Below are positions 19,615-28,395 of a stretch of DNA of 64,000 nt, one piece after another. Source of the DNA: Massilia aurea (GTDB lineage: Bacteria > Pseudomonadota > Gammaproteobacteria > Burkholderiales > Burkholderiaceae_D); contig NZ_JACHBX010000001.1 of NCBI RefSeq assembly GCF_014200505.1, forward strand, positions 620,001-684,000, read 5' to 3'. Under the pieces are notes generated by a model. The model ran no database searches. It saw only the letters and a program-made list of their open reading frames with translations, and was not told where the DNA came from. A program made the translations under genes and the position numbers. Numbering within the stretch: position 1 is the first letter of the stretch; every line of letters begins with the position of its first letter.

Positions 19615-20292
19615 ATGAAGGCTGCAGAACTCATCTCGGCGTTATCCCAAAAACTTGGTACTACTTCGCAATCTGAACTCGCCAACGTATTAGGGATAAC
19701 GGTAGGAACGCTTATTAACTGGAAAAACAGAGATGAAGATTTGAGTGCATTGCAGGTTGCATCAGCTCTCGCAAAATCTCGCTCTGCAGCAGTGCGCAAG
19801 TCCCAGTTCGATACAATTCAACCGATAGTTGAACTATATGCGATTAGTAGGTGTGAATCGCCGAAAAGTGCCGGTTGGTTGGTTTTCAATGGAGGAGTTA
19901 GTGCAAATTTATATGCAAAAGGGTTGAGAGATGCCCTTTGTGAAAGCTACGGTATATATATATTTTATGATTCTCGGGGAAGTGCATTATATGTAGGTAA
20001 AGCCAAGGAGCAGACGATATGGAAAGAAATGAATCTTGCTTATAATCGAAAGCGGGATATTCAAAAAATATCGCTCGTAAATCATCCGAACCGAAACCAA
20101 GAATTTAAGCCAGGCTACGAAAAATTGCGACAGCCGAAAGACACTCAACTTGAATTATTTGATCTGGCTTGTTATTTCAGTGCGTATCACATCGATGATG
20201 GGATGATTGATGATTTGGAAGCATTAATGGTAAGGGGTTTCATCAATGATTTACTGAATGTCCGTATCGAAACTTTTTCTCATGCTAGGTAA
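19615..20292 (+). CDS. HTH domain fused to a GIY-YIG nuclease domain
   Basis: A 225-residue protein. Residues 1-60 form a CI-repressor-like HTH (AAELISALSQKLGTTSQSEL then ANVLGITVGTLINWKNRD). Residues about 108-215 form a GIY-YIG domain: YGIYIFYD (GIY at 113-115), ALYVGKA (YVG at 126-128), basic residues NRKRD near 145, and the late glutamate E202 in IDDLEALMVRGFINDLLN. All landmark residues of a GIY-YIG nuclease are present, so it may cut DNA, either as a homing, restriction or abortive-type enzyme. The HTH may target the upstream palindrome. AT-rich composition and setting indicate transfer. Confidence 0.8.
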   Translation: MKAAELISALSQKLGTTSQSELANVLGITVGTLINWKNRDEDLSALQVASALAKSRSAAVRKSQFDTIQPIVELYAISRCESPKSAGWLVFNGGVSANLYAKGLRDALCESYGIYIFYDSRGSALYVGKAKEQTIWKEMNLAYNRKRDIQKISLVNHPNRNQEFKPGYEKLRQPKDTQLELFDLACYFSAYHIDDGMIDDLEALMVRGFINDLLNVRIETFSHAR

Positions 20293-20871
20293 AAAGCGAT
20301 TTTTCATGAGTATCTCGACATACTGCAAGAGCGAGTCCTGCCGCTTTGCCGACGTTTTCAGGCGACTTCTTCACGCCAGTCTGCTGACGTGGCTGAGCGT
20401 TGCCATCTCATCGCCACCATATAGCGAGCGCGCTTTGGTTACGTTGGAAACATGACTAGACATGTCGATGACGCGCGTGCGCGCAGCCATATGCCGCATT
20501 AACGCCGATGTGTGCTTTCGCTGAAGTGTGAGGGCCTGACGTTCCGGAACAGCTCGATAAGTGAATAATTTATTGCGTGGCTAGTCGGCACGGTAGTTTT
20601 GACTCAGTCTCAAGCGCAATGTTGTCAAAATTAAAAAGACACTAGACAGCATACCGTGGGTACAGCTGGGGTAAATGCGTACAGATAGCCGATAGCGCGG
20701 CGTTGGTCGCGTGATGTCGTTGGACGAGAAGGGCGGCAACACATAAGTGTCTAGGAAACAACTGTAAATATTGTCAGACGGAAAGCCATGTTTCTTGTTC
20801 GAAATCTGGCCGAGGTTTGTGGATAATCGACCTCCTCAGCGACATCGCTCGCGCCCCACTTCCCATCCATC
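20293..20871. other. Non-coding junction between accessory region and core
   Basis: 579 bases without a supported gene. Short frames exist on both strands (for example a minus-strand frame across about 20380-20500) but none resembles a known family; the region may hold remnants of an integrase or other decayed genes. The right end must contain the promoter of the chemoreceptor gene. I searched for a duplicated tRNA-Ser 3' end that would mark an attachment site and found none. Confidence 0.5.
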
Positions 20872-22515
20872 ATGAAAAACTTCAGCATCAAGCATCTGAT
20901 CGCCGCCGTCATCGGCTTGCTCATCCTTGCCGTGATCACCGTCGGCGCCCTTGGCTACCACGCCACGCAGCGCTCCGTTGATCTCCTCGAAAACCTCGCG
21001 CTCACCACGGCCAACCAGCAGATCGGCATGTCCGACCTGAAAATGCGTATGGAAACCAACCGCAGCCACATCCTGCAGGCGCTGCAGCACAATCCTGAAA
21101 ACAAGCACGCGTCGCTGCACAACCACCCGTTGACGTTCCACAGCGACTTCATCGCCAAGAACAGCGAAGAGATGCGCAAGGAGCAGCAGGAGCTGCAGGC
21201 GAGTCTGCGCTTCCCCGAAACGCGCGAGCGTTTTTCTGCATGGATGACGGCCAGCGACAACCTGGGCATCGACATGATCGGCAATGCCATGCGCGCGATT
21301 CAATCGGGTCAATGGGATGATGCCAACCTGATGCTCGGCAAGCAGATCAACCCGACCTACAACAAGTCGACCGAGGCATTTGCGGCACTGCAGAAGCTGA
21401 TGAGCGATCGCAACATCCGCCAGGGCAAGGAACTGCACCAGGAGCTGGCCGTACTTAACACGGTCGTGATTGCCGCCATCGTCGTGGCCATTCTGCTCAG
21501 CATCGGTGCCGCGTTCTACCTGATCCGTGCGATCAATACGCCGCTGATGCAAGCCGTGGCCGTGGCACGCCGTGTGGCCGATGGCGACCTGAGTGTCCAG
21601 GCGCCGGTCAACTCGACCAATGAATTCGGTCAGCTGCTGGCGGCCCTGCGTGACATGACCGCGTCGCTGGCCGGTATCGTCAAGGATGTGCGTAGCGAAA
21701 GTGAAGTGATCGCCACGGCGTCGACCCAGATTGCCGCCGGCAATATGGACTTGTCGGCGCGTACCGAACAGCAGGCCAGCGCCATCGAAGAGACGGCCGC
21801 ATCGGTCGAAGAGCTGACCAGCACCGTGCGCCAGAATGCAGAAAATGCACGCCAGGCCAATGAGCTGGCGGCCTCGGCCACGCAGATCGCCACCCGTGGT
21901 GGTACGGTCGTGACCGAAGTCGTAGGTACCATGGGCGAGATCAACGCGTCGGCCCGCAAGATCGTCGACATCATCGGCGTCATCGATGGCATCGCGTTCC
22001 AGACCAATATCCTGGCGCTCAATGCAGCAGTGGAAGCGGCGCGTGCCGGTGAGCAGGGCCGTGGCTTTGCCGTCGTCGCGAGCGAAGTGCGCAATCTGGC
22101 GCAGCGCTCGGCCAGTGCCGCCAAGGAAATCAAGGAGCTGATCGGCGACTCCGTCAGCAAGGTGGATGCGGGCACGCGCCTGGTTGACCAGGCCGGTGCA
22201 ACGATGGAAGAGATCGTGCAGAGTGTGCGCCGGGTAGCGGGCATCATGGGTGAAATCAGCGTGGCCAGCGCCGAGCAGAGCTCGGGCATCGAGCAGATTC
22301 ACCATGCGATCAGCCAGATGGACCAAGTGACGCAGCAGAACGCCGCCCTCGTCGAGGAAGCCGCCAGCGCGGCCACCTCGTTGCAGCAAAGCGCTGCCGG
22401 GCTGGCCGATCGCGTCAGTGTGTTCAAGGTCGCGCCGGCCGCCGTGTCAGCGCAGGTTCAGGCCGTCACGACGCGCCGCCCGAACGCAATTACGTTCCAG
22501 CCGCAACTGGCCTGA
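20872..22515 (+). CDS. Methyl-accepting chemotaxis protein
   Basis: A 547-residue chemoreceptor. TM1 is residues 8-29, a periplasmic four-helix Tar-like ligand domain spans about 30-200, TM2 about 196-218 and HAMP about 219-270. The cytoplasmic signalling tip contains [43 protein letters not shown] in family order, with flanking coiled coil and methylation helices ([20 protein letters not shown]). It would couple to CheW/CheA at the inner membrane. The ligand cannot be read from the sequence. No clear ribosome site is visible before the ATG. Confidence 0.95.
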   Translation: MKNFSIKHLIAAVIGLLILAVITVGALGYHATQRSVDLLENLALTTANQQIGMSDLKMRMETNRSHILQALQHNPENKHASLHNHPLTFHSDFIAKNSEEMRKEQQELQASLRFPETRERFSAWMTASDNLGIDMIGNAMRAIQSGQWDDANLMLGKQINPTYNKSTEAFAALQKLMSDRNIRQGKELHQELAVLNTVVIAAIVVAILLSIGAAFYLIRAINTPLMQAVAVARRVADGDLSVQAPVNSTNEFGQLLAALRDMTASLAGIVKDVRSESEVIATASTQIAAGNMDLSARTEQQASAIEETAASVEELTSTVRQNAENARQANELAASATQIATRGGTVVTEVVGTMGEINASARKIVDIIGVIDGIAFQTNILALNAAVEAARAGEQGRGFAVVASEVRNLAQRSASAAKEIKELIGDSVSKVDAGTRLVDQAGATMEEIVQSVRRVAGIMGEISVASAEQSSGIEQIHHAISQMDQVTQQNAALVEEAASAATSLQQSAAGLADRVSVFKVAPAAVSAQVQAVTTRRPNAITFQPQLA

Positions 22516-22532
22516 TGTAAATCCGAGCGCCG

Positions 22533-22565
22533 AAGGCTGGCGCTTCAGCGCCGCTCGCCAGCCTT
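22533..22565. terminator. Hairpin between convergent chemoreceptor and esterase genes
   Basis: A 10-bp stem AAGGCTGGCG / CGCCAGCCTT with a 13-base loop overlaps the last codons of the esterase gene. No T-run follows on either strand, so it may be a weak or Rho-assisted terminator. Confidence 0.35.
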
Positions 22566-24002
22566 GGCGGGCGTCGGTGAAGCCGCATCGATGTCGGCGC
22601 CCCAGGCATCCTTGCCCATCACTGCGGTGCCGTTGGCGGTGAAGTCCATGATTGCGTCGGCAGCACGCGCATAGCGTTCCCACACCGGCAGTCCGGCGCC
22701 GTTCGGATCCCCGCGTTTCGCAAAATTCACCATATACGTACTCATCGCCTTGCCCATGCCAAGATCGCGTGCCGTCGCCTGCGCGCCGTACTTGATGGCC
22801 ACCGTGTCGAAGAAGAACGGGATATCCGTGGCATGCCCGGCGCCAGCGCCCGGTTTTTCATTGGCCTGGTGCACGTAGGAAAAGCGGTACGCATACACGG
22901 GCGCGCCGTGCCCGGCCAGCGTGCCGGCAAGGCTGCGCGCACCGGCCACCATATACCCGGTCTTGCCGCCAATATCCGCGCTGGTTGCACCAATCATCAC
23001 CGGCACCTTGTGCATGCGGCCTTCGGCAAACGCGGCGCGTGAATCGATGGCCAGCTTGCCGTCGACATATGGCCCGTGGTATGTCGGTTTGTCGCGCTGC
23101 ATGAAGTTGGCCAGGTTCAAACCGTCGGCAATCGTATCGGCCGGCAGCGCCCGCAGTTTCTCCAGCGCTTTTGGATCGTCCGCGGCGATGCCCTTTTCGG
23201 CGGCGAAATTCACGCCAATGCGTTCGATGTCCGCCAGCGGCGTCGCCGCCGTGCCGCCATCGCCGCCTGACATCACGACTGCCTTGGCAAACAAGCCCTT
23301 GCTCATTGGCGAAGTCAGCAGCGTATTGACCGAGATGCCGCCCGCCGATTCACCGGCGATCGTGACATTCGCCGGATCGCCGCCAAACGCCGCCACATTG
23401 CGCTTGACCCATTCCAGCGCGGCGATCTGATCCATGAAGCCGTAGTTGCCAACCACGCCTTTCCCGCCGCTGGTGCCTGTCTCGCGCGTCAGCTGTGGAT
23501 GGGCAAAGAAACCGAAGCGCCCGATGCGGTAATTGAAGCTGACGACAAGCGCGCCCTGTTTCGCCAGCTCAGCGCCGGAATAGGTTGGGGGCGACGCGCC
23601 GCCGTTGACGAAGCCGCCGCCATAGATCCAGACGATCACGGGCAATTTGTCCTTGGCATCGGCCGGCTTCCAGACGTTCAGGTACAGACAGTCTTCGCTT
23701 GGCGTCGTGCCCAGTGGCGCAGCGTCGCTGGGGAAGGGCACTTGCATGCAATCGGCCGCGTAGGCGGTAGCCTGACGCACGCCCGGCCACGGCTTGGCCG
23801 GTGCGGGTGGGCGCCAGCGCAGCGTGCCCACCGGCGGGGCGGCGAACGGGATGCCTTTCCAGCTGGCGATGCCTGCATCGGTCGAGCCTGCCACCTTGCC
23901 CGTGTCGATGGCGATCACCGGTGCGCCCGGCGACGCCGTTGCGCCAGAGGCAGCCACGATGAGCGACATGGCAAGCAGGGGAGAAAGGGAACGATGCAGC
24001 AT
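22545..24002 (-). CDS. Carboxylesterase type B, exported
   Basis: A 485-residue alpha/beta hydrolase of the carboxylesterase B (para-nitrobenzyl esterase) family. Signal peptide about residues 1-23, ending ASGATASPG. Landmarks: GIPFAAPPVGTLRW, the oxyanion loop VIVWIYGGGFVNGG, SEDCLYLNVW, the nucleophile in AGESAGG and a late catalytic His in GAGHATDIPFFFD. It probably hydrolyses esters in the periplasm. The start follows AAGAGG by 7 bases. It stands alone: convergent with the chemoreceptor and divergent from the diguanylate cyclase. Confidence 0.92.
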   Translation of the reverse strand: MLHRSLSPLLAMSLIVAASGATASPGAPVIAIDTGKVAGSTDAGIASWKGIPFAAPPVGTLRWRPPAPAKPWPGVRQATAYAADCMQVPFPSDAAPLGTTPSEDCLYLNVWKPADAKDKLPVIVWIYGGGFVNGGASPPTYSGAELAKQGALVVSFNYRIGRFGFFAHPQLTRETGTSGGKGVVGNYGFMDQIAALEWVKRNVAAFGGDPANVTIAGESAGGISVNTLLTSPMSKGLFAKAVVMSGGDGGTAATPLADIERIGVNFAAEKGIAADDPKALEKLRALPADTIADGLNLANFMQRDKPTYHGPYVDGKLAIDSRAAFAEGRMHKVPVMIGATSADIGGKTGYMVAGARSLAGTLAGHGAPVYAYRFSYVHQANEKPGAGAGHATDIPFFFDTVAIKYGAQATARDLGMGKAMSTYMVNFAKRGDPNGAGLPVWERYARAADAIMDFTANGTAVMGKDAWGADIDAASPTPAKAGERR

Positions 24003-24268
24003 GAATGGGCCTCTTGATTGGTGGTTGAGCAGTTGTCGGGTAATAGTACGCGACCAGCCAGCGCACCGGCAGTACCCGAGCGCAGCCAGGGTTGGGGTGC
24101 CATCGCGGCGTAAAGATGGTCAGTGGCCGCGATCTCCGTTACAGTGTTGCAATTCATCCAAAATAGCGGCCCGGAAATGTATTTCCACGGCGCATCTGAA
24201 TTAATCCGAATTCACTCCCGGTTTCGGCGCTATCATGATGAGCTATTACCCGTTTGCTAATACCGCAC

Positions 24269-25966
24269 ATGCAAGGTTTGCTCTGTAGATTTCGACTGTC
24301 CACCCTGATGACCCTGGCCGTGTGCGCCACGGTGACACTGACGGTCGCTCTGCTGCTGGCGGTGGTCAACCATTTTGCGGTGCGCCAGGCCAATGCTGAA
24401 GCGCAGCTTCGCCTGCAACAGTTGTCATGGCAGATGCGCGATTCGCTTAACCGCGTGGTCGAGCAGGCCACGGGCGACGCCCGCCTGCTGGCCGCCTTGC
24501 CGCAAGTGCGCAACGCGCGCAGCCCGGCGTCCGCACGCATTGCGCTGGAAAGCTTGCAGCAGACATTCCCCGATTACGCCTGGATCGGCTTGGCTGACAT
24601 CGATGGCAAGGTCACTGCCTCCACCAAAGGCCTGCTCGAAGGCGCGGACGTCAGCGCCCGGCCGTGGTTCAAGTCGGGTCAGGTGGGCGTGCGCGCTACC
24701 GATTACCATCCTGCCGTCATGCTTGAAAAGCTCATGCCCCACGGTAGCGATCCGTGGCGCTTTGTCGATGTCTCCACGCCCGTCTTCAGCCACGACGGCG
24801 AGATGTTCGCCGTGCTCGGCCTGCACCTGAGCTGGGACTGGGCACGACGCCAGGCGCGCAAGCTCCTCACGCCGGCGCTGCGCGAGTACGGCGCCGAGAT
24901 CCTGGTGGTGCGCAATGACGGGACCGTCATGCTTGGCCCGCAGGAACTGGTCGAGAAAAAGATTTCAACGGAAAGCCTGCGCCGCGCCAGGCTGGGTGAC
25001 ACGGGCGCGCTGCGCGAGGCCTGGTCCGATGGGCGTACCTATCTCACCGGCTATAGCCAGACGGGCCAGATCGGCAACCAGGCGTCGCTGAACTGGGCGG
25101 TGCTGGTGCGCCAGGACGAAGACAAGGCGTTACAGAGCGCCAAGCTGCTGCAGCACCGGATGCTGATGTGGAGCGGCTTGCTGGGCGTGGTGCTGGCCGT
25201 GGTCGCGGCCTTGCTGGCGCAGCGCCTGGCGCGTCCGATGACGCGGCTGGGCGAAGCGATCGAGCGGGTGACGGAAGCCACTGCCAGCGGTCACGAGTTG
25301 CCGACGATTCCGCATATCCAGGGCTTCTACGAAGCCAATATGCTGTCGCGCACGATGCGCAACCTGGTCGAGAGCGAAGAGCAATACCGGCGCGCCTTGC
25401 AGCAGATGAATGAACACCTGGAATCGAAGGTGGCGCAGCGCACGGCGGAACTGCAGGCACTGCTGCTGCGCGATGTGCTGACGGGCTTGCCGAACCGGCG
25501 GGCGCTGCTTGAAACGCTGCCCGAGGCGATGGGCCGCGCCAGCCGGGGCGGGCGCCCGGCGGCGTTGCTGTTCATCGACATGGATGGCTTCAAGGCGGTC
25601 AATGACAACCACGGCCACGAAGAAGGCGACGAGCTGCTGCGCCAGTTTGGCGCGCGTCTTGCCGGCGCGATTCGCCTGACCGATATGGTCGCGCGCCTGG
25701 CGGGTGACGAATTCGTCGTCGTGCTGGAAATGCTGACCTCGCGCACCGATGCCGAGGAAACTGCCTGGAAGCTGCTCGACCGCCTGCGCGAGCCGTATGC
25801 GCTCAGCACCACCGACGTCACCGTGGGCGCCAGCATTGGCGTCGCGGTGTTTGCGCCGGGCGACAAGCCCGATCTCGATGCCTGGCTGGCGCGCGCCGAC
25901 CATGCCATGTACGCCGCCAAGCGCGGCGGCAAGAATGCGGTGGCGCTGGCTGCCGTACCGATATGA
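24269..25966 (+). CDS. Membrane diguanylate cyclase with Cache sensor
   Basis: A 565-residue protein. TM1 is about residues 10-32, a periplasmic dCache_1 domain about 35-285 (FPDYAWIGLADIDGKVTAST, DGRTYLTGYSQTG), TM2 about 292-315, then HAMP, a coiled-coil linker (LESKVAQRTAELQAL) and a GGDEF domain. The active-site motif is AGDEF (RLAGDEFVVV), a common functional variant, and DMDGFKAVNDNHGHEEGDE precedes it. It should make c-di-GMP in response to a periplasmic small molecule. The ATG at 24269 is preferred over a TTG 15 bases upstream; no clear ribosome site. Confidence 0.92.
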   Translation: MQGLLCRFRLSTLMTLAVCATVTLTVALLLAVVNHFAVRQANAEAQLRLQQLSWQMRDSLNRVVEQATGDARLLAALPQVRNARSPASARIALESLQQTFPDYAWIGLADIDGKVTASTKGLLEGADVSARPWFKSGQVGVRATDYHPAVMLEKLMPHGSDPWRFVDVSTPVFSHDGEMFAVLGLHLSWDWARRQARKLLTPALREYGAEILVVRNDGTVMLGPQELVEKKISTESLRRARLGDTGALREAWSDGRTYLTGYSQTGQIGNQASLNWAVLVRQDEDKALQSAKLLQHRMLMWSGLLGVVLAVVAALLAQRLARPMTRLGEAIERVTEATASGHELPTIPHIQGFYEANMLSRTMRNLVESEEQYRRALQQMNEHLESKVAQRTAELQALLLRDVLTGLPNRRALLETLPEAMGRASRGGRPAALLFIDMDGFKAVNDNHGHEEGDELLRQFGARLAGAIRLTDMVARLAGDEFVVVLEMLTSRTDAEETAWKLLDRLREPYALSTTDVTVGASIGVAVFAPGDKPDLDAWLARADHAMYAAKRGGKNAVALAAVPI

Positions 25967-26021
25967 GGCGCAGGCTGGCCTTCACGCCCCAAGTTGTCCT
26001 TTGCGATTGCCAGTAGCCTCC

Positions 26022-26753
26022 ATGAACCAGATCAGTCAGATCATCGCCACCATCAAGCGTCAGCTGAAATTGCAGGGGCTGACCTACCGTGACGTTGCCG
26101 TTGCGCTCGACTTGTCCGAGCCGAGTGTCAAGCGCCTGTTCGCCAGCGAGCAATTCACCCTCGACCGCATCGTCGAAATCTGCAGCCTGCTCGGCTTCAC
26201 GCTGGCCGAGATCACGCAGGAAGCCCAGGCCGGCCAGCGCCGCCTGCGTACGCTCAGCGCCGGACAGGAAGCCGAGCTGGTGTCGGATCCGAAGCTGCTG
26301 CTGGTCGCCGTCTGCGCGCTGAACCACTGGCGCATGCTCGACATCCTTGGCGCCTATGCCCTGACCGAAGCGCAATGCGTGCAGCACCTGCTGCATCTCG
26401 ACCGCCTGCAACTGATTTCGCTCTTGCCCGGCAACCGCATCCGTGTGAACGTAGCGCGCGATTTCGACTGGTTGCCTGACGGGCCGATCCGGGCGTACTT
26501 TCGCGAGCAGGGCTTGCCCGAATTCGTGGCCGGCGCGTTCGGCGGGGTGGGCGAGTCGCTCGATTTTGCGCATGGCATGCTGACCGAGAGCGCGCGCGCC
26601 AAGCTGCAGCACGAGCTGCGCCAGTTGCGCAGCCGCTTTGCCCAATTGCACGACGAAAGCCTGGCCGCGCCGCTGGCGCAGCGGCGTGGTACCGGCTTGC
26701 TGCTTGCACTGCGCGAATGGGAGCCAGCAGGCTTTGCGGAGCTGCGCCGGTAG
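26022..26753 (+). CDS. XRE-type helix-turn-helix regulator
   Basis: A 243-residue protein. Residues about 5-60 are a Cro/CI-type HTH (LQGLTYRDVAVALDLSEPSV with recognition helix VKRLFASEQF). The remaining 180 residues are helical and match no domain I can name; they may bind an effector or dimerise. It lies 55 bp after the diguanylate cyclase gene on the same strand, so it may be co-transcribed. The start was chosen because the HTH begins directly after it; longer in-frame versions run through the cyclase gene. Confidence 0.85.
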   Translation: MNQISQIIATIKRQLKLQGLTYRDVAVALDLSEPSVKRLFASEQFTLDRIVEICSLLGFTLAEITQEAQAGQRRLRTLSAGQEAELVSDPKLLLVAVCALNHWRMLDILGAYALTEAQCVQHLLHLDRLQLISLLPGNRIRVNVARDFDWLPDGPIRAYFREQGLPEFVAGAFGGVGESLDFAHGMLTESARAKLQHELRQLRSRFAQLHDESLAAPLAQRRGTGLLLALREWEPAGFAELRR

Positions 26754-26883
26754 AGTATGATCGATTGCATCTGCTGCACAGTGCCGGAGCAGAAGCAGAC
26801 GCTTCTGTAAAGTAATGTGAAGTAATAGACAGATGGATTCGCGGCATTTCGCGGATAGTAGGTGTCAGGGAGAGTGTGACGCC

Positions 26884-27861
26884 ATGAAAATGTCTTTCAT
26901 CGCTATGGCCGTGCTGGGTTCGAGTGCGGTGTGTGCTTCGGCGCAGGAATCGGTGGCCACCGCAAGTGGCGCCAGCAATGTTGCGATCCCTGAAACCGTG
27001 TGCGCGCATGAGTGTCTGGCCCAGCTCCAGTTGGGCACGCGCGCCGATGGCGTGAATGCGCCCGCCGGCAATGCCATCTTCACCCGCGAGTCTGCCGCCG
27101 AGCCCGAGCCAGCCACCGGCCGCGTCGGCGCCGGTACGCTGACCGTCGGCCGGCAATTCAATATCGACTACACGACGCTCAATGACGTGGGCGACCCGTT
27201 CCACGGTGGTCTGGCCGCCCAGGCTGCGCCACGTGGCGAACGTGCTGACGACAGCGTCGCTTACGAAGGCAAGCTTGCCGGTGTGTCGACCGGCGCCAAG
27301 TGGGGCAAGGGCGACGTCGACGGTTCGCCCTCGGGCCGCGCCTGGGGCATGTCGGTTGGCGTCAATCTCGGGCCACTGACGATTCGCGCGGCCCATCAGA
27401 ACCGCAACGTGGCCAAGGTCACGCGCTACGACCAGGTCGATATCACCATGGCCGCCAAGAATTCCATCGTTGCCGCCAATATGCGCTTCGACTGGGGCAC
27501 GGCGTACGCCGCCTACAGTGCCAGCCGCGGCTGGGGCAGCTCGCCGCTGTTCAATCCCGATAATCCCTACAGTGCGGGCGTGGCCGCCACGCGTTCCACC
27601 AACAGCCGCGATGTGCTGGCCGGTGTGGCCGTGCCCATGAGCCACTCGACCACGCTGCTGGCCTCCTACATCCGGCGCAACGACCGCGACCTCTCCAACC
27701 GCGATGCGCGCCAGGTCGCCGTCGGCGCCAGCTACGCTGTCTCGCGCCGCATGGATTTCTACGCTGCGTACTCGCGTATCCAGCATCTGGCCGGTGTGAA
27801 TCTGGGCGTCAAGCCGGGCAACGGCTCGTCGCTCAACGTCGGGATGCGGCGCGCGTTCTGA
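26884..27861 (+). CDS. Porin-like outer membrane protein with atypical N-terminus
   Basis: A 325-residue exported protein. Signal peptide is about residues 1-21, cleaved after ASAQ. From about residue 80 the sequence is a general porin of the betaproteobacterial type (GAGTLTVGRQFNIDYTTLND then alternating beta strands, ending NVGMRRAF with terminal Phe). The mature N-terminus (about 22-80) does not look like the usual first strands: it contains a cysteine pair in VCAHECLAQLQLG and a Pro/Glu-rich stretch. The barrel therefore lacks roughly its first strands compared with usual 350-400 residue relatives. GGGAGAG precedes the ATG. Confidence 0.8.
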   Translation: MKMSFIAMAVLGSSAVCASAQESVATASGASNVAIPETVCAHECLAQLQLGTRADGVNAPAGNAIFTRESAAEPEPATGRVGAGTLTVGRQFNIDYTTLNDVGDPFHGGLAAQAAPRGERADDSVAYEGKLAGVSTGAKWGKGDVDGSPSGRAWGMSVGVNLGPLTIRAAHQNRNVAKVTRYDQVDITMAAKNSIVAANMRFDWGTAYAAYSASRGWGSSPLFNPDNPYSAGVAATRSTNSRDVLAGVAVPMSHSTTLLASYIRRNDRDLSNRDARQVAVGASYAVSRRMDFYAAYSRIQHLAGVNLGVKPGNGSSLNVGMRRAF

Positions 27862-27960
27862 TCACAGCGTGCCCGTTCGCGCGCCGGCCCTGCGTTGCGA
27901 CAGGAATCGGCAAAATTCAGTAATGTGTCTCCATGGTTCATTAACTATTGAGGAGACCTT

Positions 27961-28395
27961 ATGACTGGCACCAGCACACTTGATCCGGATAACTTCCCTG
28001 AAGCACCAGACCGCAGCCTGGGCAAGGGCCATGGCGTCGACGCACTCGGCCCGAGCGACTTGTCGGACACCGGCAGCGATGTCGTGGGCGGCCCTGGCTT
28101 TGCCAGCAATATCGATCCTGAGCAGACGCTCGACTTCGACGGCGGCACCACGTCCGACCTCGAAGCCGGTCATGCAGGTGAAACGGCCGGTCCAGATGTC
28201 GGCGACGCCGATTTCTCGGGCGACAGCGACCGCAGCGGCACGGGTGAACGCGCCGCAGCCGGGCGCGATGCGGTTGTCAGGGATGGCGCCGACATCGACA
28301 CCGACCGCATCGAGTCGATCCCCGATCTGCCACTGACCGAGGATGACACTGACTTCTTAACGAGTCTTCCGCCGGGTCAGGACGTAAGCCGCTAA
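27961..28395 (+). CDS. Acidic low-complexity conserved hypothetical protein
   Basis: A 144-residue strongly acidic protein, rich in Asp, Gly, Ser and Thr (for example DADFSGDSDRSGTGERAAAG), with no signal peptide or membrane span and probably disordered. A good ribosome site (GAGGAG) precedes the ATG. I recognise the style from unannotated proteins in related genomes but no function. Its last 39 bases overlap, tail to tail, the convergent SDR gene, so both C-termini are encoded by the same DNA on opposite strands. Confidence 0.75.
   Translation: MTGTSTLDPDNFPEAPDRSLGKGHGVDALGPSDLSDTGSDVVGGPGFASNIDPEQTLDFDGGTTSDLEAGHAGETAGPDVGDADFSGDSDRSGTGERAAAGRDAVVRDGADIDTDRIESIPDLPLTEDDTDFLTSLPPGQDVSR

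Noticed and set aside
20258-20455. 65-codon frame overlapping the end of the GIY-YIG gene
   Set aside because: No ribosome site, composition not protein-like; likely chance in decayed DNA.
20760-20800. Flagellar sigma-28 promoter before the chemoreceptor gene
   Set aside because: TAAA is present but the -10 (GCCATGTT) matches GCCGATAA poorly and the spacing is off.
20293-20871. Possible integrase remnant and duplicated tRNA end marking an attachment site
   Set aside because: No recombinase motif could be read on either strand and no copy of the tRNA-Ser 3' end was found.
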